Part shown: piece after piece, positions 24,204 through 37,076 of the stretch | Layout: each line of letters begins with the position of its first letter | Numbering within the stretch: position 1 is the stretch's first letter | DNA from: Panagrolaimus kolymaensis | Lineage: Eukaryota; Nematoda; Chromadorea; Rhabditida; Panagrolaimidae | Direction of reading: 5' to 3' | Length of the DNA: 64,000 bases | Assembly: GCA_028622995.1 (NCBI GenBank) | Contig: JAJQJQ010000013.1 | Location: 558,001-622,000 of the forward strand | Program-made: the position numbers and the translations under genes | The notes under the pieces: model-generated | The model's input: the letters and a program-made list of their open reading frames with translations, nothing else | What the model was told of the DNA's origin: nothing | The model's database searches: none

Positions 24204-27200
24204 TTATAGCTGTACTTTATTTTCTAACAAGCTTCATCGCCTCAACAACAACAATAAATAAACGAGCAGAAAATTTACGAACTTGAGAAATAACAAAAAG
24301 TGAAAATGAAGGCTATGAAAAACGATTTTACGCTGGAAGCTTCTGAAAGCTTCGAAAGGATTTTCGATCATAGAACGCCACTTGACTTTCTCTATCACCT
24401 TGGATTCATGGAAGAAGAAAAATGAAGCTGCTACATATTTCGGCAGACAAAAGTAAGGGAGCTAAATGGTGTCGGTAAACATGATGAGCTTCAACATCTC
24501 GAACTCCACGGGTTTTTTTTTATTTCATTTCCAGTTAATAAAAATTGGCTAAAAATTCATTGATTAGTCAAAGTAAAAAAAACGAACAAGTAAGTTAGGA
24601 TGATTTCCTTTCAAAGGAATTTTAATGGATTTTTTTTAAAACTTTAGTTTGAATTTGACTAAAACGTTATACTATGAAATTTTTTTGGAGATTCATGTTC
24701 GGGTTTTGAAAAAAAAGCAATAAAGGGACAAAAATAACAAAAGTAAAGTTTCTTTTTTATATTTTTTATTTCAATATTTTTGCCATCTTTTTCGTTACAT
24801 TAACTTCAAGGCGTCAGCTACTGTAATAGCTAAAGGTGTTTTAGTATCTTATTTTGCATTAAAACAAAAAAATCTAATTTTCAAAATAAATGAATAAATT
24901 AATACGTTTGACACTTTGGATCAAAGAACATTCACATTTTTACACGAATTAAATGAAACTCTTTTCTTTTTCTTTAAAAGCAATGTTTTTTTCTGTTACC
25001 ATTAAGGAGATCTTTTTCGCTCCTTTACCACCTCCAAAATTTAAGAGCAACGTAAGTAACTGGTGACAAAAAAAAGATACACTGGACTTTAGAAACTATA
25101 CTTTAGTTTGTTTCTTTCTTTTTTCTACTAACAAAAAACTTTCATAGTTTTCATGGTTTTTGACAATACAAAAATTTAGTGTTGTTACTCAAAAATGTTT
25201 TTGGGTTTTTCTCAACTTACACATCAGTTTGGTTGGTAGTTTTTTGGATGCCTTTGCTTATTTCTCTGTGTCAGTGGAGGATAAAAAAAATGAAACAAGG
25301 TTCAAGAAAACTATTTTCCTTTTTTTTCATTCACGTTCTTTTTTTTGTACAACCACCTTTTTGAAACTTCATTTGGAAGGTCGATGATTAAATGAAGAAA
25401 AGGCTTTTTGAAAGGAAGTTTGTCTCTCTCTTTACTTGATGAATATTCGGAAATGTTCGAATTCAATTTTTTTGATAAAATGCAAAAGTTTGGCTTTGAT
25501 TTGCGATAGTAATCCATTTTTCAATGGATTGTATTTTTTCTTCTTTCGATATTATTGTTTCTTTTTGCTTTTTTTGTTTCATCGATTTTAAAATATTTTT
25601 TTTATCCACCATTTGATACAAAAAAATGTAAACCTTTATTTCAGAGAACCGCTTACGTTTTTGCAATTTGATTTGTCGCTTTATCTTTCCTAAATTTTTT
25701 TAAATGTTTCTAAAGCCTTTAAGGAGTCTCAATAATAATTCCCTTTTTATTATTTTTATTTTAATGGCCTGCGTGAAAAACTTAATTTGTTCTTATTATT
25801 ACCATTTCTTTTAACTTTTGCTTTCAAACATTGTTATTAGGGTTAACTACCACTTTCTAAAAACCAAAAAAAAATGTTCAAACACACGTTTTTTTTCCTT
25901 TTTTTTTTTGCTTTTGATTTTCGGAATTTCACTCTCGCCTACTATTTTTATTTTCATTTTCAAAAAGCTTTCTCTGTTATTTTTTTTATTCCTTTTAAAT
26001 TTAAACTAAATCGACGGCGATCAAATGTGAAAAGTGAAAAACGTCGATAAAGAAAAAGAAAAAAAATTGAAACATCATGGAACCCGAGAGGCATCACATC
26101 AGCAGGCAAGCAATACGCTTTGGAAGAAAATGGGTGGAAAGGAATCACGTGTTTTATTTTTTATTTTTCTTTTTTTTGCGCAAAGAGAAATGATGATGTT
26201 GTCGATGCTTCCATCTCCACTTTTTTTCTTATCAAACGTAAAATGAAAAAGAAAAGATTTTTTTCGATTGGACCATTCATTTTTTTTACTTTATTTTATC
26301 CACTTTTTAACATTCTATTTTTTTTTCTATAGAACTCTTTCATTTTTACAATCATTTTTAACTTTTACCTTTTTTTGATAATGTATCATAATTTCTTTTT
26401 TTCTTTTTTATGATCTTTCATTAAACGCCGTTACAAAACAAAATAAAAAAAAGTCATAAACTCTCGCATTTTTTTTCTCGCCCATCTCTTTTCCTTCTTT
26501 GCCTCCCGCGGGCTGGGCTGAGCAGACGACTGATGAAAGGAAGGAACTCCAATAATTGAATGTTGATGTATTGATTGAAAACATTTGATGATCATGCGAT
26601 GTTAAATATGATGGAAGAACATTTTTTTTGTATTTTTATCATTAATTTTTTTTTCTTCTTGTAGTATTAGTGGTCGATCAATTTTGTGAAGTATTCGTTT
26701 TTTCTAAATTATTTTTGGTAGCTTTCAAAAAAAATAACGACGTATATTTATTTTTGTTTGTTTTTCCTTTTACTCTGCAAAAGAAATGAAACTTATTTTT
26801 AATTAAATTTTGTAGCAGGAAAGTTAAAGGGTTTTCATTTATCTTCTTAGATTTCTAAAATTGATCCTTTTATTTTTGGGTTTAAAATGTGTTTTACAAA
26901 ATTCATAAGTTATCGTCTTTCAAGACATTAATCATAGTCTCGAAGGAAAATTTTTTGGTTTTCTTTAGTCTTTCTCTAATAAATTTTAAACTTTATTTTT
27001 CAAAATGAATATTTAAAGGTTTAGTTTTAGTTTTAAAACATCTGTCAGATACATTTAATAAAATTAAACGTCTGATTTTCTTACCTTACAAATTATATCA
27101 TAATCCTTTTTTATACATAAATTCAATTTGCTTACGTTTCTTTCATATTTTTGTCTACCTTTTTCAAAAAAACTTTTTTGTTACTGATAATATAATTTTG

Positions 27201-28258
27201 ATGCAATCGAAAACAAAGTTTGGTTAGTCTTTGTACTTTAATGTTATTGGAAAGGAAAGCAAAAAACCGAAAAGTAATGATGAATGATTAGCAAAAGCAG
27301 CTTTTTGGGCTTTCACTGTTGCTGCCCCTGCCACTACTAACACGTGTGTTTTAGAAAAATAAAATTTATTTCTAACTAGTGGCCAAGTAGCTGCTGTTAT
27401 TTCTCACTTTGATGACTGCACTGAACCGAGCTGGATTGTTGGTTGTAAAGCTTGAATATCTTTTTTTTCATTTTTATGTATCGATTGAATTTTTTGTTTC
27501 AAGCGATAAAACATTTTGATTAGTTTAAAGTAACAAAAAATTGTTTCAACTTATTTTGCTTTTAATTATTTTTGTCTTATCTTTTGGGTTAAAATTTTTT
27601 CCACCTAACTTTTTATGACAATTTCTAACCTTCAAAAATGCAAAGATATTTTCTTAAACTATTATTAGTGAAATCAGTTTCATAAAAAATAAACATAAAT
27701 TGTTATTGAAAAACCTATGTTCCATGATTGCCCCTCGAGTTAAAAACCTTTCTTGTCAAAACTTTGTGTTTTCATGAATAAAGTCACCTACAAAGGGTTT
27801 ATTACAAAAGTTAAAATTGATCGATTTTCGCTCTTTTCCTTGAACCTTCTCATTATCACCAATAAACATGCATTTACCAATTAATTATTTCTGACATTTT
27901 TTTTTCAAATTTAAATCTTTTTTCCATTTTATTCTATCAATGACAATCATTTGCATCCCTTCTCTCCATTAAAGACTCTTTTTTTTCAACTTGTTTTGGT
28001 TATACCTAAAAAACTTTATTCATTTTTTTCCAAAGTACTTTTTTGGGTGTTGTTTTTCTTTCTCTCTTTCTTATTTGATTTTCAATAATAATAATCTTTT
28101 CTTTTTTTTTGCGTTGGTTTATCATTTTTTTCTTCTGCAACGTTCGACTAAAAATCATTTATTTTTACAATTTTAGCCTTAAAAATTTCTTTGACACCCA
28201 CCAAGAAATTGTTTCCGTTGTTTTTCGCCACAAAAAAGGAACCTATGTTTTATTATTA
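24204..28258. other. Spacer between foldback element and receptor 2
   Basis: AT-rich, with no supported gene. A segment at about 24330-24430 resembles, loosely, the outer part of the foldback arm (both carry CCTTxxATTCxTGGA followed by an AAAAATGAA run) and may be an older fragment. A local GC-rich patch sits at 26505-26525. The frame of receptor 2's first exon is open back to an acceptor at 28175-28176, so part of this may be its untranslated leader. Confidence 0.4.
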
Positions 28259-30981
28259 ATGGCTTCAACACAAACTCGTCGAGGATTATTTGTTGATGGT
28301 TTACCTGCGCCTATTCCATTAAACCCTAAAAATATGGCTTTATTAAATGCCAATAGTCCTGTTCATTCTGTTGCAGCCTCAAGTGGAAGTGATTCCACTG
28401 AACAAATGACTCTTTGCCATATTTGTAGTGATCGAGCTACAGGGAATCATTATGGTAAGCGAACTAACTTTTTTGATTTTCGAAACATGAAATACGCGCA
28501 AACTTCCGTCAAAATAATTTTTGGTTTTTGTGATGCAACAGCTTATTTTTTTCTCCTCTGTGTTGCTCTTATTTAAAATTTATTTTTCTATTTTTTTCTG
28601 TTTTGGTTCTGCGCAAAAAATAAATAAAAGAAACAATCAGCTGATTGATTTTATTTTTGTTTACTAAAAGCATTTTCTTTTGCGTTTTGCAAAAGTAAAT
28701 TAATTTTAATCAATTTTTGATCATCAAATTCAAAATAAAGTTTTTAAAAATTCTAAAAATTTGTTTTTTTTTCTTTGCTAAAAATTTTTCTTATTTTTTT
28801 CGTATTCACTAAATTCCCTTACAAAACAACATAAATTTTTTAAAGCCACTAAAAATAAAAGTTCATTTGAATTGAAAAAACATAAATCAAACAAATTAAT
28901 TAATGCAATTCTTTTAAAATTATAGGTGCAATAAGTTGCGATGGATGTAAAGGATTTTTTCGTCGCAGCATTCGAAAGGAACATCAATATAAATGTCGAT
29001 TTCAACAAAATTGTAATGTTGATAAAACTCATCGAAATGCATGTCGAGCATGTCGATTAAGGAGATGTATTTCAGCTGGAATGCGAGCAAGTGGTGAGTC
29101 TCCTCTTCTCTTTCTTATGTAGTTCAAAACACACAAAAAATACAAAAACTGAAATACAGTAAAATTATTTTTGAGAAAAAAAGTGTGTTTATCGCTTTGC
29201 AAAATTTTCAAAAAAATGAATCAAAAATCGCTGATTTTCACGTGAAAAAAATACTTGTTTACAACCCTTTTTTTTGTTCAACGGTGTTGTTGCTTTTTTT
29301 TATTTTTTACTCAAAACCAGTATAGTTTATTCGATAAGAATTTTTTTGTTGTTGTTGGTTATAATAAACACAGAAAAAAAAACATTCTTTTTTTATCATT
29401 AAAATTTTTTTTGGTTTAATTTTGGCTTTCATTGAAAAACTATTTTTTAACCAAAAGCAACTAAACACCACTAGCAATTAATTTTCAAAAAATTACTGTA
29501 ACAAGATTCCCAAAAAAGGAAGAAGTAAATTATATCATTTAAAATTAATATTTTTTTTCTTCAGCAATTCAAAATGAACGCGATGTAATAGGAAAAAGAA
29601 GGAAATTAGAAAATGATGAAGAAACTTCAACACAATTTTTAAATAGTTTAATATTCAGCGAAAAATTATGTTTACAATTAAGGGAATCTGTTATTAAAAG
29701 CACAGAACAGGTAATATCTTTCTTTTTTTTAATTTCATCGCTATTATTAACTCTCAAAACTTGGCTTCTTTCAACGAAAAAAATGAAACTTTCTATTGCC
29801 AAAAAAAATCTAAAATATTAAGAAAATTTTTAAAAAATCTTTTTCTTCACATTTTTAATTGTTTTTAATTAGGCCATTATGTTTACTATTTTTTCGAAAA
29901 CAAAAAAGTTATAAATTCATGAAATCTTTATGGATAAAAGTTTGGCATTTTTACCACCAAAAAATCCATGCTGCAGCTTTAGAGATAAAAAAATTTCTGT
30001 CATTCCCTTATTAATTTTTTACTATATTTTCCACAAAAAAAAAACTTTGGTTAACGAATTTTTTTTGTATTCATCAAACCTATTTTTTCTAGGTTGTGTA
30101 TGATAAAGGAAAAATAAATTATGAACAACATCCACATTTTGCAACCCTCAATGATGTTGGAACTTCAATTCATCAACAACTTTGCATATTAGTTGAATGG
30201 GCAAAAAGTTTAACACAATTTCAAGAAATTGCTATAAACGATCAAGCTTCATTGCTTAAAGCTAATGCAGCTCCTTTGATAGTTTTGGGTGTTGCATATC
30301 GTTCACTAAATACTGATGGAGGAGTATTTTTAGCTAATGAGAAAATATTATCAGCTGATCAAGCGACATTAATTGGAGATATTAATTTAGTTGTTTCACG
30401 AATTATAAATGAATTAGTTCAACCTATGCGGGAATTGGGTTATGATACGAATGATTATGTTGCACTTAAAGCTGCAATATTTTTTAATCCTTATAGTATT
30501 CGTAAGTTGCTTTATTTTTTATAAATTTAACCCATCAGAAAAATTTGAATAAATAAGCTAAAAATAATTTTTGTTCCAAAGAAAATTTTTTTTTAATGTC
30601 ATCCAAGTCTAAATTTTTTTGAAAAGTTGTTTTAGGACCAACGGATCCCACTTCGACATCAATTTTAAAGCATGCAAGATTATTAGCTCTTAAAGCATTA
30701 AAAAATAATAAACCAGATGATTTGGATGAATGTCGATTCGGCCAATTATTGCTTTTATTACCTGCCGTTCATTCCATTGCTCAACAACTTGTTGAAGATG
30801 TTCAACTTTGTCAGTAAGTTTTTCTTCTTCATTTTTTTTCTGACCAATAAAAGTTTCAAATTTTAGTTTATTCCAATTAACAAATGTGGATGAATTAATG
30901 CAAGAATTAATTTTACATGAAGGTAAACCAAAAGATAAACCTCCGACAGCTATAATTGAAAAATTAAAATCTCCTGTTTGA
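28259..30981 (+). CDS. HNF4-like nuclear hormone receptor 2 (NR2A-type)
   Basis: Zinc-finger transcription factor with a ligand-binding domain. Six exons: 28259-28454, 28926-29093, 29565-29710, 30093-30501, 30636-30813 and 30867-30981, phase-consistent, about 403 residues. The DNA-binding domain starts [14 protein letters not shown] and has the canonical HNF4 P-box [10 protein letters not shown], a second finger ending CRACRLRRC and the HNF4-type extension [12 protein letters not shown]. The ligand-binding domain has [35 protein letters not shown] and a C-terminal activation helix in [13 protein letters not shown]. It is closer to HNF4 in the fingers than receptor 1 is. The exon edge after HYG falls in the same place in the zinc finger as in HNF4-type genes generally and near that of receptor 1, supporting shared ancestry. 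The start chosen is the first ATG; the frame is open further upstream. Confidence 0.9.
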
Positions 30982-32194
30982 TGAAGGATGTTTGATTATT
31001 GATGCCTCATTATTATTTTTTCTCCATCAAAACTTCCATTAAAAAAAATTCATAAATTTAATTTTAAATGATTTAATTAATATTGCCATATTTAAAATAA
31101 AAACCCTTAGAGAATCATCAGTAGTAATTATTTGTTATTATTTTATTAAAACAAACAAAAAATATTTGTAATCACCGAGACGGGAAAATAAAAGCCTTTT
31201 TTTATTATCGTTGTTTTTATTCTTTCTTTTTTTTGTATTTTTTTGAAAATAAACTTTATTAAATTAAACTTTTTACTTTTGGTAAATCACGTATTCTATC
31301 AACAAAAACTTTTATTATTTAGAAAAGATTCTTTAATTATTCCTACAAAAAAGAAAGAAAAGAAATATTAAAATTACAGTAAAGCAAACACGAAACAACA
31401 ACAAAAAAATGAGATAAATGATTGAAAAGAATCGCAGAAATTCGGAAGAAGCATTTTATCTTTTTAATATCAAAATCCTATTTTTAGTAGAAAAGGTTTT
31501 TCATTTTTGAATGATGCTGCTTTCATGTTAAAAACGAATCGATTTCAGTATTATCAAATAGTATTATTCTAATCAAAAAGTTTTAATGAGTGTTTTTCTT
31601 GTAAAAAAATAAGAAAAAGAAATGCGTGAAAAGTTGATTGGATTTTTAAAGAAAGTTTTTTCAATTGCAAAATAGTTATTTCTTTATTTCTCTGTCATAA
31701 ATTTTTGATTCATCCATTTTACCTTTTACTTGGCGAATTTAAACTAAATCTTGATTTCTTAAAATTGATCTAAAACGGTCCTATAAAAGGTTCGTATTAA
31801 AATCCATTGCTCTTTACTGCGGCCTTGGAAAAATTATAAATTTTGGAAAGCCATTGCTTTTTAGCAACGGCAAATAATAATATTTTTAATTCCAAAAGTT
31901 CAATGAACGGAGTAAATTCGCTTCCATTGTATTCTTTGCAAAATAAAGCATCTTTCGTAGTAGCGCCCCAAATAAAAGTTTATCTTTTTTTTTTTTGTTT
32001 TTGAAGGAGAAAAATAAGAACGAAAACCCATTTTCCTAAACTTTTTATTTTGCAATCAGATTAAAAATACTTTTTTTCGTTAATGCAAATTTTAGCCAAC
32101 TCTTTGCAGCCATCAAAATTTGATATAAGCCATTTTTGAAAACACAAAAATCTTTCATTCTTCGCTTTTTGAAACCGTTGCTTGCAGTCGTCGA
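30982..32194. other. Spacer, no supported gene
   Basis: Contains the receptor 2 3' region (AATAAA-type sites near 31187 and 31250) and the promoter side of the next plus-strand gene. AT-rich; nothing else distinct was seen. Confidence 0.5.
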
Positions 32195-34422
32195 ATGAAA
32201 ATGCTCGTTTCTTCGCTCCTGTTTTTCTTCTTCTTCGTTGCTGTAAATTCTGGAAGTGTTTCAACTTTAAAGAATGTCAACAATGAACTCGTGTCTGATG
32301 ATCATCCTGTGTTCGAAGAAACAATAAATGGTGGAGTAAGAATAATGTCTCCTGGAAGTGCTCAACTTGTTCTTACAAATGGAAAGTTGGATTTTGATGT
32401 TGATTTAGTTGGCTGTCGTGGATAGTAAGTTTAATCTTTTAGTTCCAATAAATGATTGCTTTAATTTTTAGCGTTCTTGTTTGTTATAGTTCTTCTGCAA
32501 CAAAATCAATTGAAGATGCATCAAAACTTTGTCAGCCTCTATCAAACTTTTGTGGATTTCTACTCAATGCTGATGACAAGGGACTTCAACTTATAAATCG
32601 TCGTATTCTTAGAAATTTCATTCAACCACCATGTTCTTCTACTATTCATATGAAATATCCTGAAGCTTTTTATTGTGGTAAAGATGATATATGTTGTGAA
32701 CCTGCTGTTGATAAAGAAAATAGAATCACAATTGAAGTTCGTCAAGTTTCGGAATCATGTCCTATCACAATCCTGAATGCTAAAGTGTATGTTCCTCCAT
32801 CATCAACAACGACTTCATCATCAACTTCCAAAGCTGTTACAATTACCACAGAAGCAACTGGTGAATCAAGTACATGGTGGATTTGGATAATTATTTCGTT
32901 CTTCGTTATCATCGTTATCATTTGCATCGTAGTGTAAGCTTGTTTATAATTTTATTGCATTAACTAAAACAACCATTTTCAGCTTCGTCATATTCTATAG
33001 GAAAAGATCGCTCAAAAAGAAGAGAGAAGAACTAAACAACCTTCCTTTAACTGGTATAAATATTGGTAAAGAAGTTAAACAACACCAACAAGAAAACATA
33101 CAAGTTCAACCAGAAGAGAAAGAAGCTGCTGTAGTTGAAGAAACAAAGAAGCTCGATGTTCCAAAAGAAAAAACTCCAAAAAAGAAAAAAGAAGCTCTTC
33201 CTCCACCAAAGATTGAACAACCAAAGCAGCCTGAATCAAAGTCAAAGTTAGAACAACCGAAGCAGCCAAAATCACTTCCAAAGAAAGAACAACCAACTAT
33301 TGCTACTGAAGTGACTGAAGAACCTCCGCAACTTCCTCCTGCTATTCCTGTGATTGAATCAAAAGAACCTATCGTCGTTGAACATCTAACTTTAAAGAAT
33401 ATCAAGAAGCAATCAAGGGCATGGGCGCTCCAAATGGGATCAGCAAAATCAAGAAGTTCTGGTTCAAGGTTTCGTGGTCGATACAGGGATAGCGTGGAAT
33501 CTCAACGTTCATTCAACATGAAGCAATCCTTTGGTCCACATTATGATTCAATGAAAAGAAACGGTCTCCTTGGTGCAAACGCAAAAGAAATGATCGAGAA
33601 AATGGCAAAGTAAAGTTTCATCATTTTGGTTTATATTTATCATTTGTTTCAAATTTTAGATGCTATAAACCTGATCCAAAGAAGAACATTCTTAGCGTGG
33701 AAGTTTCGCTCCTGTACAATTTCATTGGTGATGTGTTTGTTACCATCAATGGGCTTGTGTATGTTTACTTTTATCTCAACATTGTCTAATATTGGTTAAT
33801 TTTTAGGAAGAAATCGATCGATGAATTGAAGATACATGGTCTTAAACTTGATAAAAATGGAGATGTCACGCATATAACATCAAATGTTCGAAAGTTTCTT
33901 CAACATCCTGATACTCCAGAATATATGAAGTTTACATGTTTCGCGCTCGAATATGGTCATTTGATTCCTGGTGATGAAGAGCATCTTCCAAAATATTCTA
34001 TGGCTTTGCTTCTCGTCGTTGCTTTCTCACTCAATCAACCTGATGAATCTCGTCGACGCGCACTTGCAATCATGCGGTATGTTTTTGGATTAACTTTAAC
34101 TTCATTAACTTGTTATTTTGTTTTCAGCCGTGAACTTCCATTTTGGAGACGAGAATCAAGTGTTAAAGAAAGACATGCATTTGGATATCCTGCAAACTCG
34201 ATTGAAGCTGCATATCAAATTGAACCGAAATGTTTCGACGATACTAAACTTGTTAAAACGAATTCATCACCCAATGCTTCCGAAGAGAAAAGATCAAAGT
34301 CAAATTCAAAGAAAGAAGCAAAAGAAACACCGATGCAAAGCAAAGAAGTTGTGATCGAAAAGCCGAAGTCAAAATCAAAGTCAAAGTCAAAGAAGAAAAA
34401 GAAGAATAAGAAACAGCATTGA
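32195..34422 (+). CDS. Uncharacterised type I membrane protein with lysine-rich cytoplasmic tail
   Basis: Function unknown. Six exons: 32195-32424, 32472-32933, 32983-33609, 33660-33758, 33807-34076 and 34128-34422, phase-consistent, about 660 residues. Residues 1-20 form a Phe-rich signal peptide. An ectodomain of about 190 residues carries nine Cys, including a CC pair, and ends in a Ser/Thr-rich stalk. A single membrane segment lies near residues 211-237 (WWIWIIISFFVIIVIICIVV), followed by a basic stop-transfer sequence (YRKRSLKKKR). The cytoplasmic part begins with a Pro/Glu/Lys-rich low-complexity region, continues with a globular-looking region (from KKNILSVEVSLLYNF to RRALAIM), and ends in repeated Lys-Ser pairs and a Lys-rich stretch that could bind acidic lipid or nucleic acid. 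Introns are short (46-51 nt). The layout suggests an adhesion or receptor-like protein, but no domain family is recognised. Confidence 0.85.
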
Positions 34423-34759
34423 AAGAAATTAGACTAACTTTGTAATTATTTTATTTATTGTATTTTATGTTTTGAATAATAAATGTTTTTTCACACAAAC
34501 TTTTGTCTATGATTTCTCAAAGATTTTTTGATTACATTTTGGTGTTCTTAATTTTTTTTATTATTGCTTGTCAGAAATTTCGTTCCCGGTCTAATGGCAT
34601 AGTTTTGGTTTTTCCATTAATCGGAACGAAATCGATAATCATAAAATTTCCATCCGCTAATCGCAATCGAGAATCGAATGTTTTCGATTAATCAAGAGCT
34701 TTGATCAGAAGAACTGCTTTATGTTATAATATTTTCCAAGGAGAATCATAGGAAAAAAG

Positions 34760-35508
34760 CTTGTGTTCCAAAACTTAATCTTCAGCTAACATAATTATTT
34801 GTTATTCAGGAAGATGAACCTACAAACGTTCAACGCTTTCACTTGATCGAAAAATGAATGTCAAACTTTTAAAGTCTCTAACATGCTTCATCACACCATA
34901 AATAACGTACATCAAGAAAACATTCAATTTCACCATAGTTAACTTCTTCTCCATCTCGCATTTCAATATTAATCTTATCAGGACTTTAAAAAAGGTATTT
35001 GAAGAGATGGTTCAATGTGCGCAAAATACAAACAACTTCAAAGTTAATATTACAAAATGAAAAAATTTAAGCAGATATGGGTTGTATGGAAGAACAACCG
35101 ATCGATTGTCATCTGTAAAAAGCTGATCTTCATAATGAATGGTTGCAGGTTTTCCATCATTAAGTTGTCGATAAGATAATTATTTTCATACAAACTTGTC
35201 TCTTCTCCAAATGCTCTTAGCAATTGCCTCTTATGTTTACCATCATGAATACGCATTGCATTCGGGTCATATTCACAACCTGGCACATGAAACGTATGCT
35301 TCACCACTAAAGCATGTAATAATTCCTTGTTTTGAATTTCATCTGGAAGTTCAGCAGAAATGAAACGATTGATTTTGTTGGGATCATTCAAGATAAAAAT
35401 GGAAGTAAGAACATCGAAAACTAAGATACAGATTATTATCTTCTTCACCACTCTATCAAACGCTCTTAATGTATGTTTACACATTTTCTCGCCACATTCA
35501 AACACCAC
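34760..35508 (-). mobile_element. Helitron Rep/helicase remnant (dead)
   Basis: Fragments match the conserved region of Helitron-encoded proteins in the expected order when read leftward. They include FISAELPDEIQNKELLHALV, HVPGCEYDPNAMRIHDGKHK, then, after a frame shift near 35180, DDNRSVVLPYNPYLL, then (about 34905-34985) YGEIECFLDVRY and EAC. A stop replaces the expected Trp, followed by further stops and a segment reading SVERL and VHLPE. These correspond to the DxRWVVPYNPYL, the EI..Y.D.RY, and the VERL.VHLP blocks of Helitron proteins. At least two frame shifts and several stops make it non-functional. No Helitron termini were identified. It sits in the 3' flank of the PGAM5-like gene. 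Confidence 0.8.
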
Positions 35509-35574
35509 TTCATAAATATTTATTCAAACATAAATAAATGCAATAAGATAATACAAAGTAATCAATACAAAAGC

Positions 35575-36661
35575 CTAAGTAAAAGTGATTTTATGAGGAT
35601 GACAATGACCAATGTCTCCTATACTTCGAATTGATACAGCACCATTTGGACGAATAACCAACCAAGTGATGGATGAGTTGGCCAATGACATTCGAAGCCA
35701 TCCTTCTGGTGGAAACTGAAGAGCACGACAGATAAAGTACCTAAAAAAATGTGAGTAAGTTAAACATCATAATCTTCAAGCAATAAAAGGTTTACCTAAT
35801 GACATTAGCATGACAAACGATTAATTCATTTGAATCTTCTTTTTGATGAACAGATGCTCGATGGATGTATTTACGAAATGCAGCTTCAATACGAGCACCT
35901 TCTGTGAAAAACTTCTGAAAATAAACAACTATTAGTAAAGGAATAAAAGGAAAACAACAAACCTTTTTGTTTGGTCTCCAATGATATGCAACAGGTTCGG
36001 GTGGATATGGTGCACCTTCTTCAAGCAGCGAATCCTTTTTATTTTGAATTCCAGGTAATTTTTCGAGGACCAGATTTGCAGTTTCCATTGCTCTTGGCAT
36101 CGTTGACATAACAAGTTGATCAAATTTGATTCCAGTTTCACTCAAACGTTTTCCTAAAACATAAAGGTTTTTACTTTCATGAACAAAACAAAGTTTACCT
36201 AAAAGTGCAGCTTGTTCTCTACCAAGTTCAGTCAGCAGACGTTCAGATGCTTCTTTCTTATCCAAAACATATTGTCCATGTCGAATCAAAAATATGTGAC
36301 GAGTTGCTGTTGGACGAACCTTTTCAAGCATTTGTTTTCGTGTTTCTTCATCAGCTTTTTCATATTTCAATGGATCAACGAGACACAGAGGATCACGACT
36401 GAAAAACAAAAGTTGAATGATAAATGTAACAAAATGATAACCTTACAAATCCCAATTATGATCCCATTTTTTGATAGGATAGTCAGAATCAGTATAAGAA
36501 GCTTGAGAAGATGGTGACGATGATGAATTAGAAGAAGATGTGATACTAATCGGAACTTTTTCAACTACAGTAGCAGCAAAAACTTTGAGATCATCACGAT
36601 AATAATACCCGGATGCAGCAGCTACGGCAGGAAGAGCAATGGAACCAAATCGTCGAAACAT
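35575..36661 (-). CDS. pgam-5: PGAM5-like mitochondrial serine/threonine phosphatase
   Basis: Histidine phosphatase of the phosphoglycerate-mutase fold. PGAM5 proteins dephosphorylate Ser/Thr at mitochondria and act in mitochondrial quality control and stress signalling. Five exons read leftward: 36447-36661, 36199-36398, 35963-36153, 35796-35914 and 35575-35740, phase-consistent, about 296 residues, near the usual length. The N-terminus (residues 1-25) is basic with a small hydrophobic stretch, as in the mitochondrial targeting/anchor segment of PGAM5. A Ser-rich linker leads to the multimerisation-type motif WDHNWD at residues 66-71. The catalytic RHG motif is at Arg111-His112-Gly113 and the second catalytic His at about 237 (VCHANVIRYF). 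The C-terminal GDIGH stretch is also typical. The symbol is given by family resemblance. Confidence 0.92.
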
Positions 36662-37076
36662 CCTCTGAAAAATGAAATAATTAAAGGTTTAAAACAATGA
36701 AAGATAAGCAAAATATTCAACGCGAAAAAATTAATAAATATTCACGTTTATCACGGGAAAGTAACAAAAGAAGAAAATCTTTGTTGACGGCTACAAGGTA
36801 AATGTCAGTAGGAGAAGCCTCAATTATTAAAATGAAACACATCAATGTCAAAATATGTTAATTCGAGCTTCAAAAAAGTAAAATAAAAAGTTTTTTCTCA
36901 AAGTTAGAAATTTTTTTTGAAGGAAAAGAAAAGTTTGAAATTTAGCTATGAACACACTTTTTATGGCAGTTTGCTTGCATGCTTTTGTGGGTGTTGGATT
37001 TTTTTTGGACAAGCAAAAGCAGCAACAATGCAAGCAACTTCTAAAAAAAGCTGAATAATGATAACATTTTTTGATT
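36662..37076. other. Spacer between PGAM5-like gene and tandem array
   Basis: Promoter side of the minus-strand phosphatase gene. AT-rich; no distinct element seen. Confidence 0.4.

Noticed and set aside
24077..24286. Plus-strand open frame starting in the right foldback arm
   Set aside because: Runs from repeat into unique sequence; the mirrored arm has no equivalent frame.
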